Source: Deltaproteobacteria bacterium (lineage in GTDB: Bacteria > Desulfobacterota > Desulfuromonadia > Desulfuromonadales > Geothermobacteraceae). From it: a stretch of DNA of 13,486 nucleotides. Position numbers and translations under genes: made by a program. The stretch lies in NCBI GenBank assembly GCA_003695205.1, contig RFIO01000124.1, positions 1 through 13,486 of the forward strand. Direction: 5' to 3'. This document shows, piece after piece, positions 1-6,597 of the stretch. The notes under the pieces were generated by a model. The model worked only from the letters and a program-made list of their open reading frames with translations, was not told where the DNA came from and did no database searches. Position 1 is the stretch's first letter; every line of letters begins with the position of its first letter.

Positions 1-998
1 CGCAGATTCCGGTCGACAACTGCCCTGGAGCCGCCCTCTGCCTGACCGCCCCGCAAAAATGGAGATCGCAGCAGCAGGCCGACCCTGTCGAGTTCCACCT
101 GCTGTCCTACGGCCAGAAGGGCAAGGGCCAGGTGAACGACCCCTTCGTCAGCCAGCGAGGTCCCCAGCGAGAAATTGATCGGTAACGACCGAACCGGGTC
201 GAGGCAGCCGGCCGGGTCCAGTTCGGCGGCAAGATGTTCGGCCAACATGGAACGGTACTCATCGAGGCGGGGCACTACGATGCCGATGCGCGCGTCCGGA
301 TCGCGTTCAAGGCATTGTCGGACCCAGATGGCACAGCGGTGGGCCTCATCGTTCGGGTCGTCGGCAGCGACCACGCGCGGCTGACTCTGTGGACCGGCCA
401 GTTCGAGCCTGGTGACCGTGCAGCCATGCCCCTCCAGGACCGCCAACAACTCCCGGATGACTGGATCAACCGTGTCAAACCCCGCCAGGGTGAGGCATTC
501 GGGAACCTGAAGGTGTCCGGAACGAAAACCCTCCAGAACCAGGCCCGGGATCTGGTGCGGTCCGAGCCAGTCACTACCCCGGGCACGCCGCTCCCAATCG
601 GCGCGCCAGCGCAAAAAGGCGCGTACGTCTTCGCTGTCCCGGTCGGAATCGATGTCGCAGCGAAAATCAGCCAGCAGCTTCTGGGCTTCCTGGGCCAGCC
701 TGGCGCAACTGGCAACCCCGATCAGGCCGCGATGCTTTCCGGCGCAGTCTTCGGCAATGACCCGCTCCCACAGAAGCCGATGCTGGCCGGCACTCAGCAC
801 ACGGGTTTCCAGTCCGAGGGACCCCAGATGGGAAGCAAGCCAGGCGCCGAAGGGAAGAATGTCCGGTCGCTCCCAGACCAGGGCCCCCATCGAGACCATG
901 TGCCGATCATGCTCTTCAACCAGCCAGGCGCTCAGCCGCCGGTTGACAGTCAGAACCGGCCCACGTCCGACTGCGGTGGCCAGATCAAGGGTCGTCAT
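1..998 (-). CDS. AddB/RecB-type nuclease-family DNA repair protein (N-terminal third, runs off left edge)
   Basis: An uninterrupted minus-strand frame of 332 codons starts at ATG 998 and continues past base 1, so only the N-terminal part is present. The visible segment resembles the N-terminal, inactivated-helicase half of the 'probable DNA repair protein' family (TIGR03623-like), whose full-length members are roughly 900 residues and end in a PD-(D/E)XK nuclease domain. Typical landmarks are TVNRRLSAWL (residues 17-26, where a helicase would have Walker A), DILPFGAWL (46-54), DPDARIGIVVP (233-243), INFSLGTSLAD (274-284) and LLLRSPFLRGG (308-318). No Walker A lysine is seen, as expected for an AddB-like inactive helicase. 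The likely role is DNA end processing with a partner helicase/nuclease; the nuclease domain lies outside the window. GGGAG (1007-1011) sits 8 nt before the ATG, and the start overlaps the vanZ-like stop as ATGA, implying coupled translation. Family assignment is from remembered motifs. Confidence 0.78.
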   Translation of the reverse strand, partial: MTTLDLATAVGRGPVLTVNRRLSAWLVEEHDRHMVSMGALVWERPDILPFGAWLASHLGSLGLETRVLSAGQHRLLWERVIAEDCAGKHRGLIGVASCARLAQEAQKLLADFRCDIDSDRDSEDVRAFLRWRADWERRARGSDWLGPHQIPGLVLEGFRSGHLQVPECLTLAGFDTVDPVIRELLAVLEGHGCTVTRLELAGPQSQPRVVAADDPNDEAHRCAIWVRQCLERDPDARIGIVVPRLDEYRSMLAEHLAAELDPAGCLDPVRSLPINFSLGTSLADEGVVHLALALLAVGQQVELDRVGLLLRSPFLRGGQAEGGSRAVVDRNL

Positions 999-1375
999 GC
1001 CGCAGTCTCCCGGGGGCGGGTGGGAAAGAGGTACGGAAGCAACACCACTGCCGCCACAATTCCGACCAGGTCCGCTGCCAGATCAAGCAGCTCGGCACTG
1101 CGTGTCCTGGTCAGCAGCAACTGCCCGATTTCGATCAGCACGCCGAAAAGGAAACAACCAGAGGCTGTCAGCCAACGCCGCGGTCTGTCCTCCGCATCGG
1201 GCCAGCCCAGGCCATAAAGCACTGCGAGCAGGCCAAATGCCCCGGCATGCAGAACCTTGTCCTGCCCGGCAAACAGGTCTGGCCCGCCTGAAGCGCCGTC
1301 GGAGGCGAGAGCGACAATGGCCAGGGTCCACCCCAGGGCCGCCAATTTTATGGCCGGATGTCCTTTGATATTCAA
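995..1375 (-). CDS. VanZ-like family membrane protein
   Basis: A small protein of 126 residues with about four hydrophobic segments (roughly 8-24, 42-58, 68-88, 98-117), consistent with an inner-membrane protein. The VanZ-like signature is visible: DKVLHAGAFGLLA (39-51, conserved D-K and H) and EIGQLLLTR (82-90), followed by an acidic D-x3-D stretch and a final glycine-containing helix (98-107). VanZ-like proteins are widespread; the namesake confers low-level teicoplanin resistance, but most members have no known function, so resistance should not be inferred. I chose the TTG start at 1375 because GGAGGAC (1381-1387) lies 5 nt upstream. An in-frame upstream start at 1435 would put a non-hydrophobic extension across the ribosome-binding site and into the divergent promoter region. 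The stop overlaps the start of the downstream nuclease-family gene by 4 bp. Confidence 0.8.
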   Translation of the reverse strand: MNIKGHPAIKLAALGWTLAIVALASDGASGGPDLFAGQDKVLHAGAFGLLAVLYGLGWPDAEDRPRRWLTASGCFLFGVLIEIGQLLLTRTRSAELLDLAADLVGIVAAVVLLPYLFPTRPRETAA

Positions 1376-1380
1376 GGGGA

Positions 1381-1387
1381 GTCCTCC
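1381..1387 (-). promoter_or_regulatory. Ribosome-binding site deciding the TTG start of the VanZ-like gene
   Basis: On the minus strand this reads GGAGGAC and ends 5 nt before TTG 1375. It is a near-perfect Shine-Dalgarno sequence and is the reason for choosing the TTG start over the longer in-frame reading. Confidence 0.7.
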
Positions 1388-1413
1388 TGCGAAAAACCGG
1401 CACCGTGATATGC

Positions 1414-1440
1414 TTGACGCAACAGGATGCCGCATTCAAT
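1414..1440 (+). promoter_or_regulatory. Possible sigma70-type promoter of the LEA-domain lipoprotein gene
   Basis: TTGACG (1414-1419, 5/6 to the -35 consensus) is followed after 15 nt by TTCAAT (1435-1440, 4/6 to the -10 consensus). The spacer is shorter than ideal. It is correctly placed about 26 nt before ATG 1466 in the gap between two divergent genes, but the match is weak. Confidence 0.3.
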
Positions 1441-1465
1441 GTGTCTCACACGCTGGAGACGGAAT

Positions 1466-1936
1466 ATGTCACACATTCCCAGATGGTTCTGGTGGTTCGC
1501 TGTCCTGGTCGTTGCCGGGTGTGCAGGGCTCAAACCGCAAAAACCGCAGGTCAGCCTGGCGGCTCTGGAACTGGCCGACCTGAACCTGTCCCATGCCCGC
1601 GTTATCGCCCGGCTCGAACTGCACAACCCCAATCCCTACGCGCTGGCCATTGACGGCGCCAATTATCGCCTGTTTCTGGCAGGACGCCGAATTGCCGAAG
1701 GGAACAGCCTGAAACCGGTTTCCATAGCGGCCGGGGGACGCGGTTACGTTGATATCGACCTGAGTGCCTCCTACCTGACCCTGCTGAGCCTGTCGAAAAG
1801 CCTGCGCGGTGCCAAAGAGGTCGATTACCGCCTCGAGGGGAGTCTCGATGTCGGCGGTCCGGCCTGGAGCAGCATCAGCATTCCAATCGTGCGGGAAGGG
1901 ATTATTCCCGTGGCCGATCTTCTACCGCCTCTCTGA
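1466..1936 (+). CDS. LEA14/WHy-domain lipoprotein
   Basis: The product is 156 residues. It starts with a short charged segment and a hydrophobic stretch (7-18) ending in the lipobox VVAGC, so Cys19 should be lipidated after signal peptidase II cleavage. Asp is absent at +2, favouring sorting to the outer membrane if Lol rules apply. The rest (about 28-150) matches the LEA type 2 / WHy (water stress and hypersensitive response) beta-sandwich domain, with its hallmark NPNPYALAIDG (54-64) and the following YRLFLAGRRIAEG (67-79). Bacterial members occur in many proteobacteria; their role is unproven, with stress protection suggested by analogy to plant proteins. ATG 1466 was chosen over an in-frame ATG at 1427 because GGAG (1455-1458) is 7 nt upstream and it gives a clean lipoprotein signal. 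The last 35 bp overlap the convergent gspB-like gene. Confidence 0.82.
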   Translation: MSHIPRWFWWFAVLVVAGCAGLKPQKPQVSLAALELADLNLSHARVIARLELHNPNPYALAIDGANYRLFLAGRRIAEGNSLKPVSIAAGGRGYVDIDLSASYLTLLSLSKSLRGAKEVDYRLEGSLDVGGPAWSSISIPIVREGIIPVADLLPPL

Positions 1937-2540
1937 AAACCGTTGACCGGCCGTCCTCCTCGATTCTGACCCCGATCCGGACGCCATCACGGACGAAATG
2001 GACCTGGTCGGCGTCGATGCGCTCCAGAACCCAGCCGTCGACCACACCGCCGGTCATGACCGGCAGGTCATTGACTATGGCCATGCGACTGGCCGGATCC
2101 GCCTGAAAGACAATCCCGCTCAATTGCAGTTCCGGCAGAGGCTTGTCGTCCGGCAACGTTTCGAGCGGCGGCACCGCTGTTGGTTCCGGGACGGCGGCCA
2201 TCTGCCGCGTTGGCCCCTCCGTTGGCCGGGAGGGCGGGCCCGGCAACGATCTCTGCTGTTCCGTACTGGGAACAGCAGCCTGTTCAGCCATTGTCGAAGG
2301 CGCTGAATGACCGCCTGGGGCCGGGACCTGGTCAGCGGTCGGCGGGTTCAGCCACAACCAGGCTGCGCCGGCAATGGCAATCATGAAGATGCACATCAGC
2401 ACAATGAACCAGCCCCTGGGGCGGTGATGTTTTTCCCGGGTGCGTCCGCGCAGAATATCGGCTGCGATATCGACCCGCACCTCGCCTGAGCGTACCTTGT
2501 CTTCCTCGAGTTTCTTTAGGGCCTTGAGAATGGAACTCAT
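1902..2540 (-). CDS. gspB: GspB-like general secretion pathway protein B
   Basis: The product has 212 residues: a cytoplasmic N-terminus beginning MSSILKALKKLEEDK (1-15, the usual GspB opening), one transmembrane helix (about 44-64), a Pro/Ala/Thr-rich periplasmic linker (66-130) and a compact C-terminal domain (about 136-195) with LSGIVFQADPASRMAI (140-155) and a conserved VMTGG turn. This is the architecture of the T2SS GspB/ExeB domain family. In Aeromonas-type systems ExeB binds ExeA and helps place the type II secretin in the outer membrane across the murein. It lies directly after the exeA-like gene, start overlapping that gene's stop (ATGA), so the two products are probably made in fixed ratio. 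GGGA lies about 9 nt before the ATG, inside the upstream gene. No other gsp gene is in the window, so whether it serves a type II secretion system or another pilus-like machine is open. Confidence 0.8.
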   Translation of the reverse strand: MSSILKALKKLEEDKVRSGEVRVDIAADILRGRTREKHHRPRGWFIVLMCIFMIAIAGAAWLWLNPPTADQVPAPGGHSAPSTMAEQAAVPSTEQQRSLPGPPSRPTEGPTRQMAAVPEPTAVPPLETLPDDKPLPELQLSGIVFQADPASRMAIVNDLPVMTGGVVDGWVLERIDADQVHFVRDGVRIGVRIEEDGRSTVFREAVEDRPRE

Positions 2541-4255
2541 GATGCCTGTCCCTTCCCTTCCAGACTTACGATCGGATAGCCGGCTCGCTGATAAAGGAGC
2601 ATCAGGGTCTGTGGGCCGACCCGACCATCCTGGACCAGTCCTGTCTGAGCCTGGAACAGGGTCACAGCCTCGATGGTCTGGTGGTCATACACCCCGGATG
2701 GCTTTACTTCGCTGAAACCGGCCTTGCGCAGCAGGAGCTGCAGATCGCGGACCTCTTCTCCAGCCTGTCCCGCCCTGCCAACCAGAACTATCCGGTCAAA
2801 ATTGCGCCAGGGGATGTATGCCCGGCCGCTCCACAATCCCCGGAGTTCGCCAATGGACAGGCTCAATACGTCGCCGATACCGGGCCGGATCTCGATACGA
2901 CCTCCCTGCCTGCCGGTCACAGCCAGATAGCGTGGCCGAACTGTGCCTGGTAGCACCAGTTCGAGCAAAACCGGACGATCAAAGGCAAGAAGCTGTTCAA
3001 GCCCACCATCGAACTGGCTCAGATCGATCCCGGCCTGACGACAGTGCCGGGCAAGACCGGCCGGGGAGATATCAGGATCAAGGTTATCGGCAGGAACCTT
3101 CCAGAGCCGTAACAGCGGCCTGGCCGCCGGCAGAAGACTGAGCGCAGCCTGGTTCCTTTTAAGCGCCGCGCGCAGCTCCTCCAGTTGCCGGAAAGATGCC
3201 CGGGCAGAACTGTTCGGCGCCATATCCCCTCTTTGGGCTGCCGATCCTGCAGGCCCAGCGGGCAATGCCGGATCATCCCGCTGTTGTGCCGATGTTTTCG
3301 CGGCGACCGGAGGCTCGCTGACCTCGCCAGACAGCCCCGGGATTCTGACCAGCCCCCGTTCTGCAAGCAACAGCCCCAGGGCGAGGAAGAAGAGCAAGAG
3401 CAGCAGTGCGGGAACCAGGCGCCTACGTGCCGGGAAAGGCTCCGTTCCCGGATGCCGCCAGAGCTCCCCGAGCGCCTGGCGGACATGAGAGGCATGGACC
3501 CGGTCGGCTTCCCCGGCGTAGGCAGCAAGAAGGGACCGGTCGCAGAGGATGTTGATCAGGCGGGGGTTTCCGCCGCACTCCTTAAGAATCAACCTGAAGC
3601 TGACGGCGTCGAACAGGTCCTCCCGTCCCCCGGCCTTTGCGAGCCTGTGGCGGATGTAGCGCACGGAATCCTCGTCCGACATACTGGCAAGGCAGTACCT
3701 GACCGTTACCCGCTGCCGTAGCTGGCGCAAATCATCACGTTCGAGCATCCGGTCGAGCTCGGGCTGGCCGACCAGTACGATCTGGATCAGCTTGTCGGTT
3801 TCGGTTTCCAGATTCGACAGCAGGCGGATCTGCTCCAGGACTTCCGGCGCAAGATTCTGGGCCTCATCGATAATCAGGACGACCGTGTGCCCGGAACGGT
3901 TCTGCTCAAGCAGGTAACGGTTGAGGGCATGGTGCAGATCGTCCAGGCTGTCACTCTCCGGTTGAAGCCCAAATTCCCTCAGGATGTTGCGCAGCAGTTC
4001 GACCGAAGAAAGAGCCGGGTTGAAAATCAGGGCAACCTTGTGAACCTGTTCGTCAAGCTGGTTGAGCAGGGTTCGAAGAACAGTAGTTTTCCCGGTGCCC
4101 ACCTCCCCTGTCAGCACGATAAATCCGGCCCGGTTGCGGATACCGTACAACAGGTGGGCAAAGGCCTCCCGATGCGTTTCGCTCAGAAAGATAAAATCGG
4201 GATTGGGAGTGATATTGAAGGGTTTTCTGTCGAAACCGAAATGCTTCAGGTACAT
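2537..4255 (-). CDS. gspA: ExeA/GspA-type AAA ATPase with C-terminal peptidoglycan-binding domain
   Basis: A 572-residue membrane ATPase. The N-terminal cytoplasmic AAA domain (about 1-265) begins in the ExeA manner (MYLKHFGFDRKPFNITPNPDF), with Walker A GEVGTGKTT (50-58), Walker B VVLIIDEAQN (125-134, D130/E131) and sensor-like VLVGQPEL (160-167). A basic stretch precedes one transmembrane helix (about 280-298), followed by a low-complexity linker (310-350). The periplasmic part contains a C39-peptidase-like, probably inactive segment (about 375-490, one Cys in ARHCRQAGI) and a C-terminal PG_binding_1 domain (about 497-556, ending in DGRVGPQTLMLL). Family knowledge: ExeA binds murein and, with ExeB, helps assemble the type II secretin. 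GGGGGA is 4 nt before the ATG. The gene is divergent from glgP across 141 bp in which I see no convincing promoter. Confidence 0.88.
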   Translation of the reverse strand: MYLKHFGFDRKPFNITPNPDFIFLSETHREAFAHLLYGIRNRAGFIVLTGEVGTGKTTVLRTLLNQLDEQVHKVALIFNPALSSVELLRNILREFGLQPESDSLDDLHHALNRYLLEQNRSGHTVVLIIDEAQNLAPEVLEQIRLLSNLETETDKLIQIVLVGQPELDRMLERDDLRQLRQRVTVRYCLASMSDEDSVRYIRHRLAKAGGREDLFDAVSFRLILKECGGNPRLINILCDRSLLAAYAGEADRVHASHVRQALGELWRHPGTEPFPARRRLVPALLLLLFFLALGLLLAERGLVRIPGLSGEVSEPPVAAKTSAQQRDDPALPAGPAGSAAQRGDMAPNSSARASFRQLEELRAALKRNQAALSLLPAARPLLRLWKVPADNLDPDISPAGLARHCRQAGIDLSQFDGGLEQLLAFDRPVLLELVLPGTVRPRYLAVTGRQGGRIEIRPGIGDVLSLSIGELRGLWSGRAYIPWRNFDRIVLVGRAGQAGEEVRDLQLLLRKAGFSEVKPSGVYDHQTIEAVTLFQAQTGLVQDGRVGPQTLMLLYQRAGYPIVSLEGKGQAS

Positions 4256-4396
4256 GAAATCCCCCGCGGTGGTTCAGCCGACACTGTTCCATAAACGCTA
4301 CACCGAAAGCAAGACAAGACTTGCCACAGCTCCCCTTTAAAGTCACCGTCGACCTGCTATGCTTATCCAGCATCGAAACAGGCCCGGAGGACAGCC

Positions 4397-6109
4397 ATGG
4401 AAGACTGGAAGGTTTACACACAGCGCGAACGTATTGCCTACTTTACCATGGAGATCGGCCTGACCCAGGACCTGCCGACCTACAGCGGCGGTCTCGGCAT
4501 CCTGGCCGGCGACACGATCAAGAGTGCTGCGGATCTGAAGGTGCCCGTGGTCGCGGTGACGCTGTGCCACCGCAAGGGCTATTTCCGCCAGACTATCGAC
4601 GCCTCGGGATGGCAGCACGAACACCCGCGGGAATGGCGCCCCGAGGACCACATGGAACTGTTGCCGGTCAAGACGCTCGTTGCCATTGAGGAGCGGGACG
4701 TCAAGGTCCAGGCCTGGCTCTACCGGGTCAAAAGCCCGACCGGCGGGGTGGTCCCGGTCCTCTTTCTCGATACAGACATCCCCGGCAATGCCGACGCCGA
4801 CCGGCGCCTTACCGACCACCTCTACGGCGGCGACCTCGAATACCGCCTCAAGCAGGAAATCGTTCTCGGCATCGGCGGTTACCGCATTCTCAGGGCGCTT
4901 GGCTTTGATATCCGCAAATATCACATGAACGAGGGGCACGCCAGCCTGCTGACCCTCGAACTGCTCAACCACTGCCGCAGCCATGTCAGGGACCGCTGGG
5001 ACAACCTGTTTGCCTGGGACACGACCGAGGTGTCACGGCGGTGCGTCTTCACCACCCACACCCCTGTCGAGGCCGGCCATGACCGCTTCCCCTGGGAGAT
5101 GGTCAGACGAATCATGGGATCCCCCGTGCCGGAAACGCTGCTAAAACAGCTGGCAGGCGAGGACGAGCTGAACACCACCCTTCTGGCCATGAACCTGTCG
5201 GAGTTCGTCAACGGCGTAGCCAAAAAACACGGAGAGGTATCAAAGGCACTTTTCCCCGGTTTCGAAATCCATGCCATCACCAACGGTGTTCACCCGTTTA
5301 CCTGGGTCTCTCCCTATTTTGTCAACCTGTTCGACCGGTACCTGCCCGGCTGGGCCAATGAGCCGGAAATGCTGGTCCGGGTCGATCTCATTCCCGATCG
5401 TGACATCTGGGAGGCGCACATGGGCGCCAAGGCCTACCTGTTCCAATACATCCGGGAGACAGCCGGCGTCGAGCTCGACCCCGAGGTTCTGACCATCGGC
5501 TTTGCCCGCCGGGCGGCGGCCTACAAGCGCGGCGACCTGATCTTCAGCGATCCCGAGCGGCTGATCGACATTGCCGGCGGGCGTCTGCAGCTGGTTTTCG
5601 GCGGCAAGGCGCACCCGAAGGACACACCGGGCAAGGAAATTATCCGCAACATCGTCAACAACATCCGCAAATACGGCGACCGCATCCGGGCGGTCTACCT
5701 GCCGAACTACAACATGGAGGTAGCCTATCGACTGATCCCGGGCGTCGACCTCTGGCTCAACAATCCGATTCGCCCCCTGGAGGCTTCGGGCACCAGCGGC
5801 ATGAAGGCCGCCCTGAACGGAGTACCCAATTTCAGTGTCCTGGATGGCTGGTGGATCGAGGGGCACATTGAGGGAGTAACAGGCTGGAGCATCGGGCCGG
5901 AGCCAAAGGATGTCAGACCCGAGATGGATGCGTCGCCAACAGATGCCACTGATCTGTATCGCAAACTGGAGCAGGTCATTATGCCCCTGTACTATGGAGA
6001 CCGGACCGGCTGGATCAGGGTCATGAAGAACGCCATTGGCAAGAATGGCTACTATTTCAATACCCACGTCATGATGCGCAGGTACGTAACCGAGGCCTAT
6101 ATAGCCTGA
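4397..6109 (+). CDS. glgP: Alpha-glucan (glycogen) phosphorylase, short form
   Basis: This cytoplasmic enzyme should release glucose 1-phosphate from glycogen or maltodextrins by phosphorolysis with pyridoxal phosphate. The PLP-lysine motif is intact: EASGTSGMKAALNG (462-475), with K470 as the Schiff-base lysine. Other family blocks are YSGGLGILAGD (29-39), YHMNEGHASLL (175-185), FTTHTPVEAGHDRF (218-231), ITNGVHPFTW (294-303), GFARRAAAYKR (368-378, phosphate-site basic residues) and FGGKAHPKD (401-409). At 570 residues it is much shorter than the roughly 800-residue E. coli GlgP/MalP type and fits the distant TIGR02094-like family. GGAGG (4386-4390) is 6 nt before the ATG, so the start is well supported. 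No other glycogen gene is present, so it appears to be a single-gene unit. Its stop lies 2 nt from the stop of the convergent gene. Confidence 0.93.
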   Translation: MEDWKVYTQRERIAYFTMEIGLTQDLPTYSGGLGILAGDTIKSAADLKVPVVAVTLCHRKGYFRQTIDASGWQHEHPREWRPEDHMELLPVKTLVAIEERDVKVQAWLYRVKSPTGGVVPVLFLDTDIPGNADADRRLTDHLYGGDLEYRLKQEIVLGIGGYRILRALGFDIRKYHMNEGHASLLTLELLNHCRSHVRDRWDNLFAWDTTEVSRRCVFTTHTPVEAGHDRFPWEMVRRIMGSPVPETLLKQLAGEDELNTTLLAMNLSEFVNGVAKKHGEVSKALFPGFEIHAITNGVHPFTWVSPYFVNLFDRYLPGWANEPEMLVRVDLIPDRDIWEAHMGAKAYLFQYIRETAGVELDPEVLTIGFARRAAAYKRGDLIFSDPERLIDIAGGRLQLVFGGKAHPKDTPGKEIIRNIVNNIRKYGDRIRAVYLPNYNMEVAYRLIPGVDLWLNNPIRPLEASGTSGMKAALNGVPNFSVLDGWWIEGHIEGVTGWSIGPEPKDVRPEMDASPTDATDLYRKLEQVIMPLYYGDRTGWIRVMKNAIGKNGYYFNTHVMMRRYVTEAYIA

Positions 6110-6116
6110 ATTCAGG
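6105..6116. repeat. 12-bp perfect palindrome holding both convergent stop codons
   Basis: CCTGAATTCAGG is its own reverse complement. It contains the TGA of glgP on the plus strand (6107-6109) and the TGA of the ferritin-like gene on the minus strand (6112-6114), placed symmetrically. The stem is short and no T-run follows on either side, so it is not a convincing intrinsic terminator. Confidence 0.6.
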
Positions 6117-6573
6117 TGTCGTCGTTTCCGGCACGGAGTTCACCGGCAAGGCTTTCCAGCCGCGCGAGGTGCTTTTCATCCCCCTGGCCGAGCTGCTCGA
6201 ACAGACGTCTCATGGCATCATCAACGAAGCGCGCCATCAAGGCGGCATGCAAAACCATGAACTCGCGTTCCAGGCTGGCAAGCAGGTCTACCAGGTCCGG
6301 CAGCTGCCATATCCTTCCCTGAACCAGGTCACTTACGTCGCGCGCCTTGAACAGCAGAGCCCTGAGCTCCCCGGCCGACCGGGCAAACCCGTCAAAGGCG
6401 ACATCATCGAGACGGGAGGCGAAGCGGATCAGGTTGATGTGTTCGGATTCGTCATCGGCCAGATCCCGCCAGAACCTGGCCAGATCCTGCGTTTCAGCGC
6501 CCTCGGCCAGGAAGGTATAGATATCACGGACGACCTCTTCGATTTGCGCGCAAAGCTGCAGTTCCTGGATCAT
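6112..6573 (-). CDS. Rubrerythrin/ferritin-like four-helix protein
   Basis: A soluble, almost all-helical protein of 153 residues without signal peptide. The pattern suggests a ferritin-like four-helix bundle: helix 1 with IEEVVRDIY (11-19), helix 2 with the ExxH motif DDESEHINL (40-48, E42 and H45), helix 3 with LEREF (101-105) and helix 4 with GDEKHLARLE (131-140). In rubrerythrin-type proteins helices 2 and 4 each carry E-x-x-H ligands for a diiron site. Here helix 4 reads D-E-K-H, giving Asp132 at the usual Glu position, so metal binding is plausible but uncertain. There is no rubredoxin-like Cys4 domain. It starts 24 bp after the stop of the BioD-like gene and is probably in its operon. 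The ribosome-binding site contains a run of eight G (6576-6583). Family level is reasonably sure, function is not. Confidence 0.68.
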   Translation of the reverse strand: MIQELQLCAQIEEVVRDIYTFLAEGAETQDLARFWRDLADDESEHINLIRFASRLDDVAFDGFARSAGELRALLFKARDVSDLVQGRIWQLPDLVDLLASLEREFMVLHAALMARFVDDAMRRLFEQLGQGDEKHLARLESLAGELRAGNDDT

Positions 6574-6597
6574 CTCCCCCCCCTTTGAGAAATTGCG

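Noticed and set aside
234..1217. Long plus-strand open frame (327 codons) opposite the nuclease and VanZ-like genes
   Set aside because: No recognisable domain and low-complexity composition; the opposite strand holds two genes with family motifs, ribosome-binding sites and an ATGA overlap. Open frames opposite GC-rich genes are common.
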